Part shown: positions 39,063-48,009 of the stretch, one piece after another
Layout of the letters: every line of letters starts with the position of its first letter
Numbering within the stretch: the first letter of the stretch is position 1
Assembly (NCBI RefSeq): GCF_946222835.1
Contig: NZ_CAMIHD010000001.1
Coordinates: 1 to 64,000 of the forward strand
DNA: 64,000 nucleotides
Source: an uncultured Corynebacterium sp.
GTDB lineage: Bacteria > Actinomycetota > Actinomycetes > Mycobacteriales > Mycobacteriaceae
Direction of reading: 5' to 3'
Translations under genes and position numbers: made by a program
Notes under the pieces: generated by a model
The model's input: the letters and a program-made list of their open reading frames with translations, nothing else
Told to the model about the DNA's origin: nothing
Databases searched by the model: none

Positions 39063-40895
39063 ATGCGCGTAAGCGTTTCAAATATTCGCAGGACTACGAG
39101 CAGTATCGGGGATCTTTTCCGCAGAGCACATAAATTGAGGAGTAGAGCCAATAGTCCGCTCAATTCGAGCTTTTCATCGGTGTCGGGAATAGATCACGTA
39201 GGTGGTATTCATGAACGTGTGCTAGATGGTGACCCGGGATCGGCGAGGCAGTCGCTACTGAATTACGCAGCACAGGTTGAGTGGCTTTCAGATTCTCTGG
39301 GGAGAGAAGCACGCGGCTTTCAGGCCCAAGAGGACGCGAATAGTCGGGGAATGGATATTGCGGATGCGGGTGGCGATATCGGCGTTGAGTCTATGCCGAT
39401 TATGAACCAGCCGGAGCCGGGGTACAGCCCGTTTGGATTCACCATGCCAGTGGTGAATGTTGGGACTGACATCGTGAAATTAGCAACGGACTTAATGTCG
39501 ACGCAGATTTGGGACGTGTCGGAAGCGAACGCTCGGTGGAGCTCGTTGGCGTCGGAAGTCGACGATATCGTCAGCGGTTTGGAAGAAGCAGCCGGGTCTT
39601 TAGAAAGTGAAAATGACAGCGAGGCTACATCGAGAGCGGCGGCAAAGATTAGGGAAGTGGCGGCGTCGGGAAGCCACTTTGTGGCAAATGCCAATGTCAT
39701 GGGGGAGAAGCTGACGGGATTCCATGCCAAGCTCATGGGGATCCAGCCAACCGCGATGGCCATGGCCATGCAAGTGATGGCTATCCCAGAGCCGGCGGAG
39801 CGCAAGATTGCAGAAAAGGCTGCATTGGCGATGCTGCAGCCGGACTTGCAGCGATTTGCGGTAGAGGCCATGCCCTACCAGCACGCGTTAATGGAGCAGT
39901 CACCGGCGTCGGGAGGCGGAGGCGTCGATGCGGGTCTCGCTGGAGTCGAAGGTGACGGACAGCGATACAACACCGATGCAGTAGTGTGGCCGAAAAAGAT
40001 TGCGGAAGCGATCGCGCGGGGAGATTTGGGACCGGGGAACTTTGACATCGTAAATGGCAAGGTCAACGGGCTAGATGCAGTGGGGATGAGCCCGCAGGAG
40101 ATTAATGATTTTCATCAGCAGATGCATGCTGGCGGCAGGAATGCACTGGAAAAGCTGGGCTTGGGAGATGAAATTGCTATTAGCGGCAACGAAGTGGCCA
40201 CCCAGGGGGCATCGATGCCGGGGGTCACCGCGCCAAATGGGGCGATGGGCCAGATTCCTAGTGGCACCGCACATCCTGGCGCCGCAGGAGTAAATGCAGG
40301 GGCGCTGAGCGGAAGCGGTGTGGCTGCGCCAGCAGCCACCGCACATACTGCCAACGCAGGAATTCCCCCAATGATGGCAGCAGGAAGATCCACGGATGCG
40401 GGACGCAGTGTTCTGGGTGGGCAGTCGATGCGAGGTGGCTTCGGTACCGGCCCAGGCAATGCGCGCAGTGGTGCAGATATTGCCCGTGCCGGAAGAGGGG
40501 CCCAACTGGGACAAGGTCTTGGACGCGGAGTTGGGGTCGGAGTTCCCCACGCCGGCGTTGGTGCGGGTGTGCGGGCTGGTGCTGGCGGTGGTGTAGGAAC
40601 CAGCGGCGGCTCGGGCATGCGTGCCGGCGTGGGAGGTGGCCCTAGTCTTGGAACGGGAAGCGGCGAAAGCGGTGCAGCATCGCGCAGCGGCAATGCCGGA
40701 CGTTCTACCGGCGGGGTGCGGGCATACGGACCGATGATGGGGATGCGCGGTAAGGACAATGAGAAAAAGCGTGTAAAGTCCGTGACCACGCAGGTAGAAC
40801 GAGACCCAAATAAGCGCGACCTATTAGGCGAGCCACCCGCTGTAGTGCCTGGTGTAATCGGGGACTGGGTGCGGGAAGCGGATCCAGAAAAATAG
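39063..40895 (+). CDS. Large secreted-type protein: helical N-terminal domain and Gly/Ala-rich C-terminus
   Basis: ATG 39063 follows GGGGG and gives 610 aa. There is no signal peptide. Residues 1-290 are helical and contain QIWDVSEANARWSSLASEVDD, with some similarity in style to ESX/WXG100- or PPE-type substrates. A central part (VVWPKKIAEAIARGDLGPGN) follows. Residues 380-560 are Gly/Ala/Ser-rich low complexity. The C-terminus is conserved-looking: YGPMMGMRGKDNEKKRVKS, then LLGEPPAVVPGVIGDWVRE. The Type VII secretion idea is an inference, as no ESX gene is nearby. It pairs with the upstream DUF3558 lipoprotein. Confidence 0.65.
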   Translation: MRVSVSNIRRTTSSIGDLFRRAHKLRSRANSPLNSSFSSVSGIDHVGGIHERVLDGDPGSARQSLLNYAAQVEWLSDSLGREARGFQAQEDANSRGMDIADAGGDIGVESMPIMNQPEPGYSPFGFTMPVVNVGTDIVKLATDLMSTQIWDVSEANARWSSLASEVDDIVSGLEEAAGSLESENDSEATSRAAAKIREVAASGSHFVANANVMGEKLTGFHAKLMGIQPTAMAMAMQVMAIPEPAERKIAEKAALAMLQPDLQRFAVEAMPYQHALMEQSPASGGGGVDAGLAGVEGDGQRYNTDAVVWPKKIAEAIARGDLGPGNFDIVNGKVNGLDAVGMSPQEINDFHQQMHAGGRNALEKLGLGDEIAISGNEVATQGASMPGVTAPNGAMGQIPSGTAHPGAAGVNAGALSGSGVAAPAATAHTANAGIPPMMAAGRSTDAGRSVLGGQSMRGGFGTGPGNARSGADIARAGRGAQLGQGLGRGVGVGVPHAGVGAGVRAGAGGGVGTSGGSGMRAGVGGGPSLGTGSGESGAASRSGNAGRSTGGVRAYGPMMGMRGKDNEKKRVKSVTTQVERDPNKRDLLGEPPAVVPGVIGDWVREADPEK

Positions 40896-40900
40896 CATAG

Positions 40901-40933
40901 AAAAAGGGCCGGGGATTTTCCCTCGGCCCTTTT
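40901..40933 (+). terminator. Bidirectional terminator between converging genes
   Basis: AAAAGGGCCG (40902-40911) pairs with CGGCCCTTTT (40924-40933). T-runs follow on both strands, so it ends both the plus-strand gene (stop 40895) and the minus-strand lipoprotein (stop 40943). Confidence 0.9.
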
Positions 40934-40942
40934 GGCCTCTTA

Positions 40943-41215
40943 TTACTGCGGCAACTCGGTGGCGGTGCCGTTCAAGTGCGGCTGTACCGGCTCCTCAGGG
41001 AGGTCAGACTCGACTACGGGTGCTTCTTCCACGACGGACTCGGGTGCGGAAGAGCTGGTTTCAGTATCTTCCTGCATCGGGGCCTCTCCCGTGAAGGTAG
41101 AGGCATTTTCTACCTTAGAATCAGAATCCTGCTCGTTCGGCGGGTGGCAAGCAGCGAGGGAGAGGCCGGCGGTAAAGACGAGACCAGCGGCAGCGTAACG
41201 GGAGAACTTCTTCAT
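40943..41215 (-). CDS. Small lipoprotein
   Basis: The 90-aa product has a lipoprotein signal (MKKFSRYAAAGLVFTAGLSL, lipobox LAAC, Cys at about 23) and a mature part rich in Glu, Ser, Val and Pro with no hydrophobic core. It is probably an unstructured membrane-anchored protein on the cell surface. No family recognised. Lies 41 bases downstream of greA and may share its transcript. Confidence 0.75.
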   Translation of the reverse strand: MKKFSRYAAAGLVFTAGLSLAACHPPNEQDSDSKVENASTFTGEAPMQEDTETSSSAPESVVEEAPVVESDLPEEPVQPHLNGTATELPQ

Positions 41216-41256
41216 GGGGATATGCTCTTTCTCCAGAGTGGTGATTGGTTAGAGGT

Positions 41257-41778
41257 TTAGGACTCGCGTGGAGCAGCGGCCTTAGCAGAATCATACGGCG
41301 CTGCGGACTCGATGGTGACCGAAATGGTCTTGCCATTTGGAGCGGTGTATTCGCGGGTCTCGCCCTCTTGTGCTCCGAGAATGGCGGCACCTAGCGGGGA
41401 CTGCTCGGAGTAGGTTTCCAGATCCTTGTTATCGGAAGCAGCGGCGCGGGTACCGATAAGGAAGGTCTCCTTATCGTCCTTGTCACCGTTGTAGTAAACG
41501 TGAACTACGGAACCGGTATGAGCCACACCCTCTTGCACAGCACCGCGCTCGGTAGTGGCATTCGCGAGAACCTCAGAAATCTGCTTGATGCGGGCCTCTT
41601 CTTGGTCCTGCATCTCACGCGCGGCATCGTAACCGGCGTTTTCCTTGAGGTCGCCTTCCTCACGGCGCTCGTTGATTTCAGCCGCAACTACTGGGCGGTG
41701 ATCGATAAGCTCCTGCAGCTCGGCCTCGAGCTTCGCTTTGGTCTCTGGGGTGATGTACTGCTTTTGCTGCTCAGCCAT
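41257..41778 (-). CDS. greA: Transcription elongation factor GreA
   Basis: The 173-aa protein has the GreA coiled-coil finger with the tip acidic residues (INERREEGDLKENAGYDAAR, EARIKQISEVL) and the FKBP-like C-terminal domain (SPLGAAILGAQEGETREYTA). It enters the secondary channel of RNA polymerase and stimulates cleavage of backtracked RNA. The gene lies next to the DUF4307 gene as Rv1080c-Rv1081c do. Confidence 0.95.
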   Translation of the reverse strand: MAEQQKQYITPETKAKLEAELQELIDHRPVVAAEINERREEGDLKENAGYDAAREMQDQEEARIKQISEVLANATTERGAVQEGVAHTGSVVHVYYNGDKDDKETFLIGTRAAASDNKDLETYSEQSPLGAAILGAQEGETREYTAPNGKTISVTIESAAPYDSAKAAAPRES

Positions 41779-41898
41779 TCTGCAACCTTCCGTAGATAGG
41801 AATTGTGGTCAAAGCCCCTGCTTATCCTTGGGGCCATAAGTAAAAGTGGAACCAGGCAAATGCCCAGTTCTAGGCGCTACAAATCCTAGCACACGCGG

Positions 41899-42369
41899 TT
41901 AACGGTTTTCCGCGTAGTCAGGGTTATCCATATCCAAGTATTCCGGGATACTGCCGGAGCAACCGTAGGCGCCACCGGCCACGGCGCGGGCGTTGGTCGG
42001 GACGTCGACTGCAATGCGTTGGGTTTCGTTTCCACCAGCGGGAACCGGGAACTCGCGGCGGCCTACTTCGGACTTGGAATAGTCAAAGGCCTGGACAATG
42101 CAATAAGCATCTTCATCAATGTGATTGCGGGTGACATCGACCCAAACGCGGGTGGAGTCATCGCTTAAAACCTTTTGAGTCACGATGGACACCTGCGCGT
42201 TTACGCTCTCTTTCTGCTGGAAATACCGGAAACCAAAGAAAAGAAGCGCGATAAAAATAGCGACAAAGATCAGCACTAGGGCCCTGTTAGTCCAGCTACC
42301 AGAGTTCTTTTCAGATGAGCCGCGGGAGCCATAGCGGGCGGCTGAGCGAGATTTTCCGGCGGAAGTCAT
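41899..42369 (-). CDS. DUF4307 family membrane protein
   Basis: ATG 42369 follows GGAAG (156 aa; a GTG three codons earlier is possible). A basic N-terminus (GKSRSAARYGSRGSSEK) is followed by one membrane helix (about 30-50), then an extracytoplasmic domain with two cysteines (AYCIVQAFDY, AYGCSGSIPEY). This matches actinobacterial DUF4307, conserved upstream of greA and divergent from mca. Function unknown. Confidence 0.85.
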   Translation of the reverse strand: MTSAGKSRSAARYGSRGSSEKNSGSWTNRALVLIFVAIFIALLFFGFRYFQQKESVNAQVSIVTQKVLSDDSTRVWVDVTRNHIDEDAYCIVQAFDYSKSEVGRREFPVPAGGNETQRIAVDVPTNARAVAGGAYGCSGSIPEYLDMDNPDYAENR

Positions 42370-42464
42370 GGCTTCCACTCTAGTCGAGGACCACTGTTTT
42401 CCAATTATCTACTAGGATAATCATCTGTTCACAGAACCTAGATTAATAAGGGGATGGATTTTCG

Positions 42465-43355
42465 GTGAGCGATTTTCGCCTACTAGCTATCCACGCGCAC
42501 CCAGACGATGAGTCTTCCAAGGGTGCCGCAACCACCGCGCGCTATGCCGCAGAAGGCAATGAGGTCTTGGTGCTGACCTGTACCGGCGGCGAGCGCGGCG
42601 ATGTGATTAACCCCGCCATGGATCGCCCTGGGGTTAAGGAAAGAATGGGCGAGGTTCGCCGGGAGGAAATGGCAAACGCTGCGCGGGCGCTGGGCGTACA
42701 ACATCGCTGGCTGGGACACGTAGACTCCGGATTGCCGGATCCGGTAGAAGGCAAGTCGATGGAGGAACTGCTACCGGAGGGCTGTTTTGCCTTGCTGGGA
42801 GATGACGCCGTTGCACAGGAATATGTCCAGGTAATCCGTGAGTTCCGTCCACACGTCATCGTCACCTATGACGAGAATGGTGGGTATCCGCACCCAGACC
42901 ACCTGATGGTGCATCGAGCATCCATGATTGCTTGGGAGAAAGCGGGCGATGCCGAGTATCACCCAGAGTTGGGGGAGCCGTGGGCGCCGCTGAAGCTATA
43001 CTATTCGCATGGCTTTGTCTACCAACGCATGAAAATGTTCCATGAATTGCTCCAAGAGGAAGGCAAGACCAGTCCTTATGGGCCGATGCTGGCACGCTGG
43101 GACACTGCTTTCGGAGATATTATGGCGCGTGTAACCACCCAGGTGGAATGCGCGAACTACTTCAGCAACCGCGAGGAGGCTCTGCGGGCGCATGCCACGC
43201 AGATCGACCCGGCTGGTGCCTTCTTGGCGACGTCGGTAGAGGTCCAGCAGCGCCTATGGCCCACCGAGGAGTTTGAGCTGGCAAAGACGCGCGTTTCTAC
43301 CTCTTTGCCGGAAAATGACCTTTTTGCAGGCATCGAAGAGAAAGAAGAGGCCTAG
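42465..43355 (+). CDS. mca: Mycothiol S-conjugate amidase
   Basis: The 296-aa zinc hydrolase cleaves mycothiol conjugates of toxins, so the mercapturic acid can leave the cell. It shows the zinc-binding AIHAHPDDESSKG, CTGGERGDVIN, LGHVDSGLPDP and YPHPDHLMVHRAS with the third ligand His, and the Mca-like TQIDP motif near the end. MshB is the closest paralogue; position next to DUF4307 and uppS (Rv1082) supports Mca. GTG start; AAGGGGA lies upstream. Confidence 0.93.
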   Translation: MSDFRLLAIHAHPDDESSKGAATTARYAAEGNEVLVLTCTGGERGDVINPAMDRPGVKERMGEVRREEMANAARALGVQHRWLGHVDSGLPDPVEGKSMEELLPEGCFALLGDDAVAQEYVQVIREFRPHVIVTYDENGGYPHPDHLMVHRASMIAWEKAGDAEYHPELGEPWAPLKLYYSHGFVYQRMKMFHELLQEEGKTSPYGPMLARWDTAFGDIMARVTTQVECANYFSNREEALRAHATQIDPAGAFLATSVEVQQRLWPTEEFELAKTRVSTSLPENDLFAGIEEKEEA

Positions 43356-43358
43356 AAT

Positions 43359-43670
43359 ATGAGTATGTATGGCTCTTTCGTTCTTGCCGCAAATGACGTA
43401 TTGGTACTCGCCCAAGGCACCGAAGGTGCCGAAGGTGGCCCAATTGGCCCTGAATTTGGCAAGGCTTCGCCCATTGGCCTGCTGATCTTGGCGCTTATGG
43501 GAGTTGCTGTGTTGTTTGCGGGATGGAATTTTCACCGCCGTTATTCCCGCTTTCGCCGCCGCATGATGTTTGCGGAAGACCACGGCATTGATCCTTTTGA
43601 TGAGGAAGCGGTGGATGAGGCGATGAAGGAAGCCGGCATTTACGATAACCGCAAGAAGTCCATTTTCTAG
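43359..43670 (+). CDS. Small membrane protein (Rv1083-like)
   Basis: The 103-aa protein starts 3 bases after mca. It has a short outside part (EGAEGGPIGPEFGK), one strong membrane helix (about 39-57) and a basic/acidic cytoplasmic tail (HRRYSRFRRRMMFAEDHGID). It is conserved between mca and uppS in mycobacteria and corynebacteria. Function unknown. Confidence 0.78.
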   Translation: MSMYGSFVLAANDVLVLAQGTEGAEGGPIGPEFGKASPIGLLILALMGVAVLFAGWNFHRRYSRFRRRMMFAEDHGIDPFDEEAVDEAMKEAGIYDNRKKSIF

Positions 43671-43682
43671 GCGGTTAGACTG

Positions 43683-44459
43683 ATGAGCGTGAGTTCTCTC
43701 AAGCAGCTGGCTTACCCAGCTTATGAAGCCCGCCTAGCGCGCCTGATTAAGGGTAAACCGCAGCCCAAGCACATCGCTATCATGGCCGATGGCAATCGCC
43801 GGTGGGCGCGTGAGGCTGGTTTTACCGATATCAGCCATGGCCACCGCCAAGGCGCGAAGAAAATCGGAGAGATGATCTCGTGGTGCCGCGATACCGATAT
43901 CGAAGTAGTCACCATCTATTTGCTGTCCACCGAGAACCTAAAACGCAGCGAACAAGAAGTAGAGCTGCTCTTTGACATCATCTCGGATGTGGTCAGCCAT
44001 CTATCGCATAGCGATGTCGGTTGCCAAGTACGCCTTGTGGGCCACCTCGATCTGCTTCCGGATGATATTCGCCAGCGCATGGTGACGGCGGCAGCGAAAA
44101 CCAAGGACAATAGCGGGGTCATCGTTAATGTGGCCGTCGGTTATGGCGGGCGCCAAGAGATCGTCGACGCAGTGCAAAACCTGGTGCGCACGGAAGCAAA
44201 GAAGGGAACTTCCGCGGCGGAAATGGCGGATCGCGTCACCGCAGAGTCTATTGGTGAGCACTTGTATACCAAGGGGCTTCCAGACCCCGATTTGGTAATC
44301 CGTACCTCTGGTGAACAACGACTATCGGGCTTCCTCCTGTGGCAGGCCGCGTATTCGGAGATCTGGTTTACAGATACCTATTGGCCGGCATTCCGTAAGG
44401 TGGATTTCCTTCGTGCTTTGCGCGACTATTCGCAGCGCTCGCGACGATTTGGAAAATAG
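43683..44459 (+). CDS. uppS: Isoprenyl transferase (cis-prenyl diphosphate synthase)
   Basis: The 258-aa enzyme has the cis-prenyltransferase motifs: IAIMADGNRRWAREAG, GHRQGAKKIGE, TIYLLSTENLKRS, and the C-terminal DLVIRTSGEQRLSGFLLWQAAYSEIWF. It condenses isopentenyl units. By the mycobacterial counterpart in the same place (Rv1086) it is probably the short-chain E,Z-farnesyl diphosphate synthase that feeds decaprenyl phosphate synthesis, but the chain length cannot be read here. Confidence 0.92.
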   Translation: MSVSSLKQLAYPAYEARLARLIKGKPQPKHIAIMADGNRRWAREAGFTDISHGHRQGAKKIGEMISWCRDTDIEVVTIYLLSTENLKRSEQEVELLFDIISDVVSHLSHSDVGCQVRLVGHLDLLPDDIRQRMVTAAAKTKDNSGVIVNVAVGYGGRQEIVDAVQNLVRTEAKKGTSAAEMADRVTAESIGEHLYTKGLPDPDLVIRTSGEQRLSGFLLWQAAYSEIWFTDTYWPAFRKVDFLRALRDYSQRSRRFGK

Positions 44460-44462
44460 CGG

Positions 44463-45389
44463 TTAGAGTTTGCGCATCCGCACCTGTTCCACCAGGTGAT
44501 GCGAGCCCTTTCTAAGTACGAGGGAGGCCCGCACGCGAGTGGGCAGGATATTTTCCACCAAATTGGGCAAGTTGATGGACTGCCAAATTTCACGTGCTTG
44601 GTCGCGGGCTTCTTCATCGCTCATGTCTGCAAAGGCAGAGAAGTGGGCGTTAGGCTCGCGGAATGCGGTATGACGCAGGGTGAGGAAGCGGTCGATGTAC
44701 CACTGCTCGATGTCGTCGGTGCGGGCATCGACGTAGACAGAGAAATCAAAGAGATCTGCCACGGTGAGCGTAGGGCTTGTTTGCAGCACATTGAGCCCCT
44801 CCAAGATCAAGATGTCGGGCTGATGAACTTCTTGGTATTCCCCTTCGACGATGTCATAGGAAATATGGGAATATAGCGGCGCCTTAACCAGTGGTTTCCC
44901 TGATTTTACGTCTGTGACAAAGCGGAGCAGCGCGCGCCGGTCATAGGACTCCGGAAAGCCTTTGCGCTGCATGAGGCCGCGTTCTTTTAGTGTCTTGGTG
45001 GGGAATAGAAAGCCGTCGGTAGTAACCAGCGCGACCTTGGGGTGGGAATCCCAGTGTTGCAGTAGCACCTCAAGGAGGCGAGCCGTGGTGGACTTTCCCA
45101 CGGCTACGGAACCGGCTACGCCGATGACAAATGGAACGTGTGTGTGGGGATTGCCCAAAAAGGATTCGGTGGCTGTGGTCAATTGCTGGCGTGCCATGAC
45201 CTGCATATGGATAAGACGGGAGAGGGGGAGGTAGACATCAGCTACTTCGTCCAAGTCAATGCGGTCTCCTAAGCCGCGTAGCTTTTCTACCTCGGTCTCC
45301 GTGAGCACCTGGGGCATAGATTTACGCAGTTCACGCCAGGTCTCGCGGTCAAAGTCTAGGTAGGGACTCGAATCCAGTGTGCGCGCCAT
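44463..45389 (-). CDS. coaA: Pantothenate kinase, type I
   Basis: The start ATG 45389 (MARTLDSSPYLDFDRE) gives 308 aa, the usual length; the frame is open upstream into the glyA leader. It catalyses the first step of CoA synthesis. Seen are the P-loop VIGVAGSVAVGKSTTARLL, TTDGFLFP, the conserved MQRKGFPESYD, and the acyl/pantothenate site DFSVYVDARTD. It converges on uppS with 3 bases between stops and is divergent from glyA. Confidence 0.94.
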   Translation of the reverse strand: MARTLDSSPYLDFDRETWRELRKSMPQVLTETEVEKLRGLGDRIDLDEVADVYLPLSRLIHMQVMARQQLTTATESFLGNPHTHVPFVIGVAGSVAVGKSTTARLLEVLLQHWDSHPKVALVTTDGFLFPTKTLKERGLMQRKGFPESYDRRALLRFVTDVKSGKPLVKAPLYSHISYDIVEGEYQEVHQPDILILEGLNVLQTSPTLTVADLFDFSVYVDARTDDIEQWYIDRFLTLRHTAFREPNAHFSAFADMSDEEARDQAREIWQSINLPNLVENILPTRVRASLVLRKGSHHLVEQVRMRKL

Positions 45390-45507
45390 GGCTCTATTGT
45401 CGCACTTGCCTAAACTATGGGTAAAAGTATGCCCCCTTAGGGTGCATGGCACGATAAGATATGCAGCAGCCCATACCGCTTGATTTTGAGAAGGGGACCT
45501 CACTTTT

Positions 45508-46791
45508 ATGGCTTCTTTTACCTCTGACCTCCGCGACCTCGATCCGGACGTATTTGGCGCAATTCAGGGAGAAATCTCCCGCCAGCGCGAAACTCTGGAG
45601 ATGATCGCATCTGAGAATTTCGTTCCTCGTGCTGTGCTCCAGGCCCAAGGCTCTGTGCTGACCAATAAATACGCCGAGGGCTACCCGGGGCGTCGCTACT
45701 ACGGCGGCTGTGAGCATGTCGACGTCGTGGAGGACCTAGCTCGCAATCGCGCGAAGGAGCTTTTCGGTGCGGAGTTTGCCAACGTGCAGCCGCACTCCGG
45801 TGCGCAGGCGAATGCGGCGGTGCTGTCTACCATTGCTGAGCCGGGAGACAAGATTTTGGGCCTGTCCCTGGCACACGGCGGCCACCTCACGCACGGAATG
45901 AAGCTGAACTTCTCTGGCAAGCTTTATGATGTCGCAGCTTATGAGGTGGACCCAGAGACCATGCGCGTGGATATGGATAAGCTACGCGAGCAGGCTCTGA
46001 AGGAGAAGCCGAAGGTCATTATCGGCGGCTGGTCTGCCTACCCGCGCACTATGGACTTCGCAGCTTTCCGTGAGATTGCTGATGAAGTGGGCGCATACCT
46101 GTGGGTAGATATGGCTCACTTCGCCGGCCTCGTGGCTGCCGGCTTGCACCCAAGCCCGGTTCCGCATGCGGATATCGTGTCTACCACCGTGCACAAGACC
46201 CTGGGCGGTCCGCGTTCCGGCATGATTTTGGCAAAGCAGGATTATGCCAAGAAGATCAATTCCAACGTCTTCCCTGGCCAGCAGGGCGGACCGTTGATGC
46301 ACGTGGTCGCTGCGAAGGCTATCGCTATGAAGATTGCCGCGACCGAGGAATTCAAGGAGCGCCAAGAGCGCACCTTGGAGGGCGCTCGCATCCTGGCGGA
46401 GCGTCTTACCGCAGAGGACGCTAAGGCAGCTGGAGTGGATGTACTCACCGGCGGCACCGACGTGCACTTGGTCCTGGCGGACCTGCGCAATTCTGAACTG
46501 GATGGCCAGCAGGCAGAGGATCTGCTGCACGAGGTAGGTATCACCGTTAACCGCAATGCAGTGCCGAATGACCCGCGCCCGCCGATGGTCACCTCTGGCC
46601 TGCGCATCGGTACCTCTGCGCTGGCGACTCGGGGCCTCGATGCGGAGGCCTTTACCGAGGTTGCAGATATTATCGGCACCGCCCTGGTGCAAGGCAAGAA
46701 TGCCGATGTGGAGGCCCTGCGCGCCCGCGTGGACAAGATTGCCCAGCACTACCCGCTGTATGAGGGCCTCGAGGACTGGAAGCTGGTCTAG
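45508..46791 (+). CDS. glyA: Serine hydroxymethyltransferase
   Basis: The 427-aa PLP enzyme interconverts serine and glycine with tetrahydrofolate. Seen are SENFVPRAVLQAQGS, GYPGRRYYGG, the Asp of the PLP ring in LWVDMAHFAGLVAAG, the Schiff-base Lys in VSTTVHKTLGGPRSG and TSGLRIGTSALATRG. The coaA-glyA divergent pair matches Rv1092c-Rv1093. The 3' end overlaps the converging DUF5997 gene by 4 bases. Confidence 0.97.
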   Translation: MASFTSDLRDLDPDVFGAIQGEISRQRETLEMIASENFVPRAVLQAQGSVLTNKYAEGYPGRRYYGGCEHVDVVEDLARNRAKELFGAEFANVQPHSGAQANAAVLSTIAEPGDKILGLSLAHGGHLTHGMKLNFSGKLYDVAAYEVDPETMRVDMDKLREQALKEKPKVIIGGWSAYPRTMDFAAFREIADEVGAYLWVDMAHFAGLVAAGLHPSPVPHADIVSTTVHKTLGGPRSGMILAKQDYAKKINSNVFPGQQGGPLMHVVAAKAIAMKIAATEEFKERQERTLEGARILAERLTAEDAKAAGVDVLTGGTDVHLVLADLRNSELDGQQAEDLLHEVGITVNRNAVPNDPRPPMVTSGLRIGTSALATRGLDAEAFTEVADIIGTALVQGKNADVEALRARVDKIAQHYPLYEGLEDWKLV

Positions 46792-47153
46792 TCCTTAACC
46801 TCATGGCCACGGGCCTGCGCCATGGTGGCGCGGGCCTGCTGGAGCCATTCCGGCTGCTCTTGGAGGAGCTGATTGATTTCCGCTGTGGTCAGCGGCTTAT
46901 CCATGTCGTTCTTTTTGAGCGCGGTAACGGAGATGCCCAGTTTATGGGCGACCTCGGGGCGGGGGTGAGGCCCTTCGCGGCGCAAGGTTTGCAGCCACTC
47001 GGGTGGGTTATGCTGCAATTCGCGCAGCTCCTCGTGGCTAATGGCACTGTTTTGAAACTCGTCCGGCGCGGCGGGCAGGTAGATTCCTAGCTTCTTCGCC
47101 GCGGTCTGGGCACGCATGGCGGTGCCGGATGGTTGCTTATGTTCTTCAGTCAC
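46788..47153 (-). CDS. DUF5997 family protein
   Basis: The 121-aa protein has the DUF5997 pattern: MRAQTAAKKLGIYLPAAPDEF, LQHNPPEWLQTLRREGPHP, then LGISVTALKKNDMDKPLT. The last part resembles a helix-turn-helix. The start is GTG 47153, divergent from the LysR-substrate-domain gene with 35 bases between starts; these two are neighbours in other corynebacteria to my knowledge. Function unknown. Confidence 0.82.
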   Translation of the reverse strand: MTEEHKQPSGTAMRAQTAAKKLGIYLPAAPDEFQNSAISHEELRELQHNPPEWLQTLRREGPHPRPEVAHKLGISVTALKKNDMDKPLTTAEINQLLQEQPEWLQQARATMAQARGHEVKD

Positions 47154-47188
47154 GCTTTTACCGTAGCACTTTCAGTAGACTGTCCTCT

Positions 47189-47863
47189 ATGCTGCGCTTA
47201 GCTTTTGCCACCGGCACGGAGCCTGGAAAGTGGTTCCGCCGGTTCGAAGAAAATACTGCTCACGGTGGTTTATATACCGTTGATGCTGATGATGCGCTGG
47301 CCCCGCTTTTAGCTGGCGAGGTGGATTTGGCTCTTGCGCGTCTGCCGGATATGCGCGTCGATGACACCTTTCATGTGGTGCGACTTTATAAAGAGGCACC
47401 AGGCATTGCAGTTCCAAAGGACTCGGTCTATGCGGAGGTAGGCGAAGAGCTTATGCTTGCCGACGTCGCCGATGAACACCTTAACTACCGCCTCGCCGAT
47501 TCCGGTCTTGTCGATGTCCCCGCGGTTCGGGAAGCCCTCCAAGTAGTAGCGGCCAATGTGGGCGTTGCGATTGCGCCTCGGCCCCTACTCAAGGTACTGA
47601 GCAAGAAGCAAGTAGTGCCGCTGGGGTTGAAAGATGAGTCCGTACCGGTGACGGAGATTGCGCTGGTGTGGCGCAAGGAGGATGACGGAGAGGCAATTCA
47701 GGACTTCGTGGGCGTCGCTAAGGGGCGTACAGCGCGGTCCTCGCGGCAGGAGAAACCGAAACGCAGCGCTAGGGAAAAGGCTAAGGCAAAGCAAGCGCGT
47801 AGAAACGTTAACAATTCGTTACAAAAGAGAAAGAAAAGCTCTAAGCTGCGTAAACGTAGGTAG
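47189..47863 (+). CDS. LysR-type substrate-binding domain protein lacking a DNA-binding domain
   Basis: ATG 47189 gives 224 aa. The whole N-terminal 185 residues are a LysR substrate-binding fold (LRLAFATGTEPGKWF, PLLAGEVDLALARLPD, GIAVPKDSVYAEVGEEL, VGVAIAPRPLLKVLSKKQV). There is no N-terminal HTH. The C-terminal 45 residues are extremely basic (RQEKPKRSAREKAKAKQARR, RKKSSKLRKRR) and may bind DNA or RNA. A -10-like TAGACT at 47175-47180 lies 8 bases before the ATG, so the mRNA is probably leaderless. Confidence 0.75.
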   Translation: MLRLAFATGTEPGKWFRRFEENTAHGGLYTVDADDALAPLLAGEVDLALARLPDMRVDDTFHVVRLYKEAPGIAVPKDSVYAEVGEELMLADVADEHLNYRLADSGLVDVPAVREALQVVAANVGVAIAPRPLLKVLSKKQVVPLGLKDESVPVTEIALVWRKEDDGEAIQDFVGVAKGRTARSSRQEKPKRSAREKAKAKQARRNVNNSLQKRKKSSKLRKRR

Positions 47864-48009
47864 TCCTTTACTGTTTGCTGTCTACTTCCTGTCCGTGTGG
47901 GTGGCGCCGGCTGGGCGGCGCCATTACGGTGGGCCTCGTTCGTCGTGAAGGACGATTTATCAACAATTTTAGAATTAACTTACTTTCTTTTTGAAAGGAT
48001 GATGCAGTA

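Noticed and set aside
40250..40720. Repetitive GC-rich DNA that could suggest a repeat array
   Set aside because: The repeats are short, irregular codon runs for a Gly/Ala-rich protein segment, without the constant repeat and unique spacer pattern of a CRISPR array.
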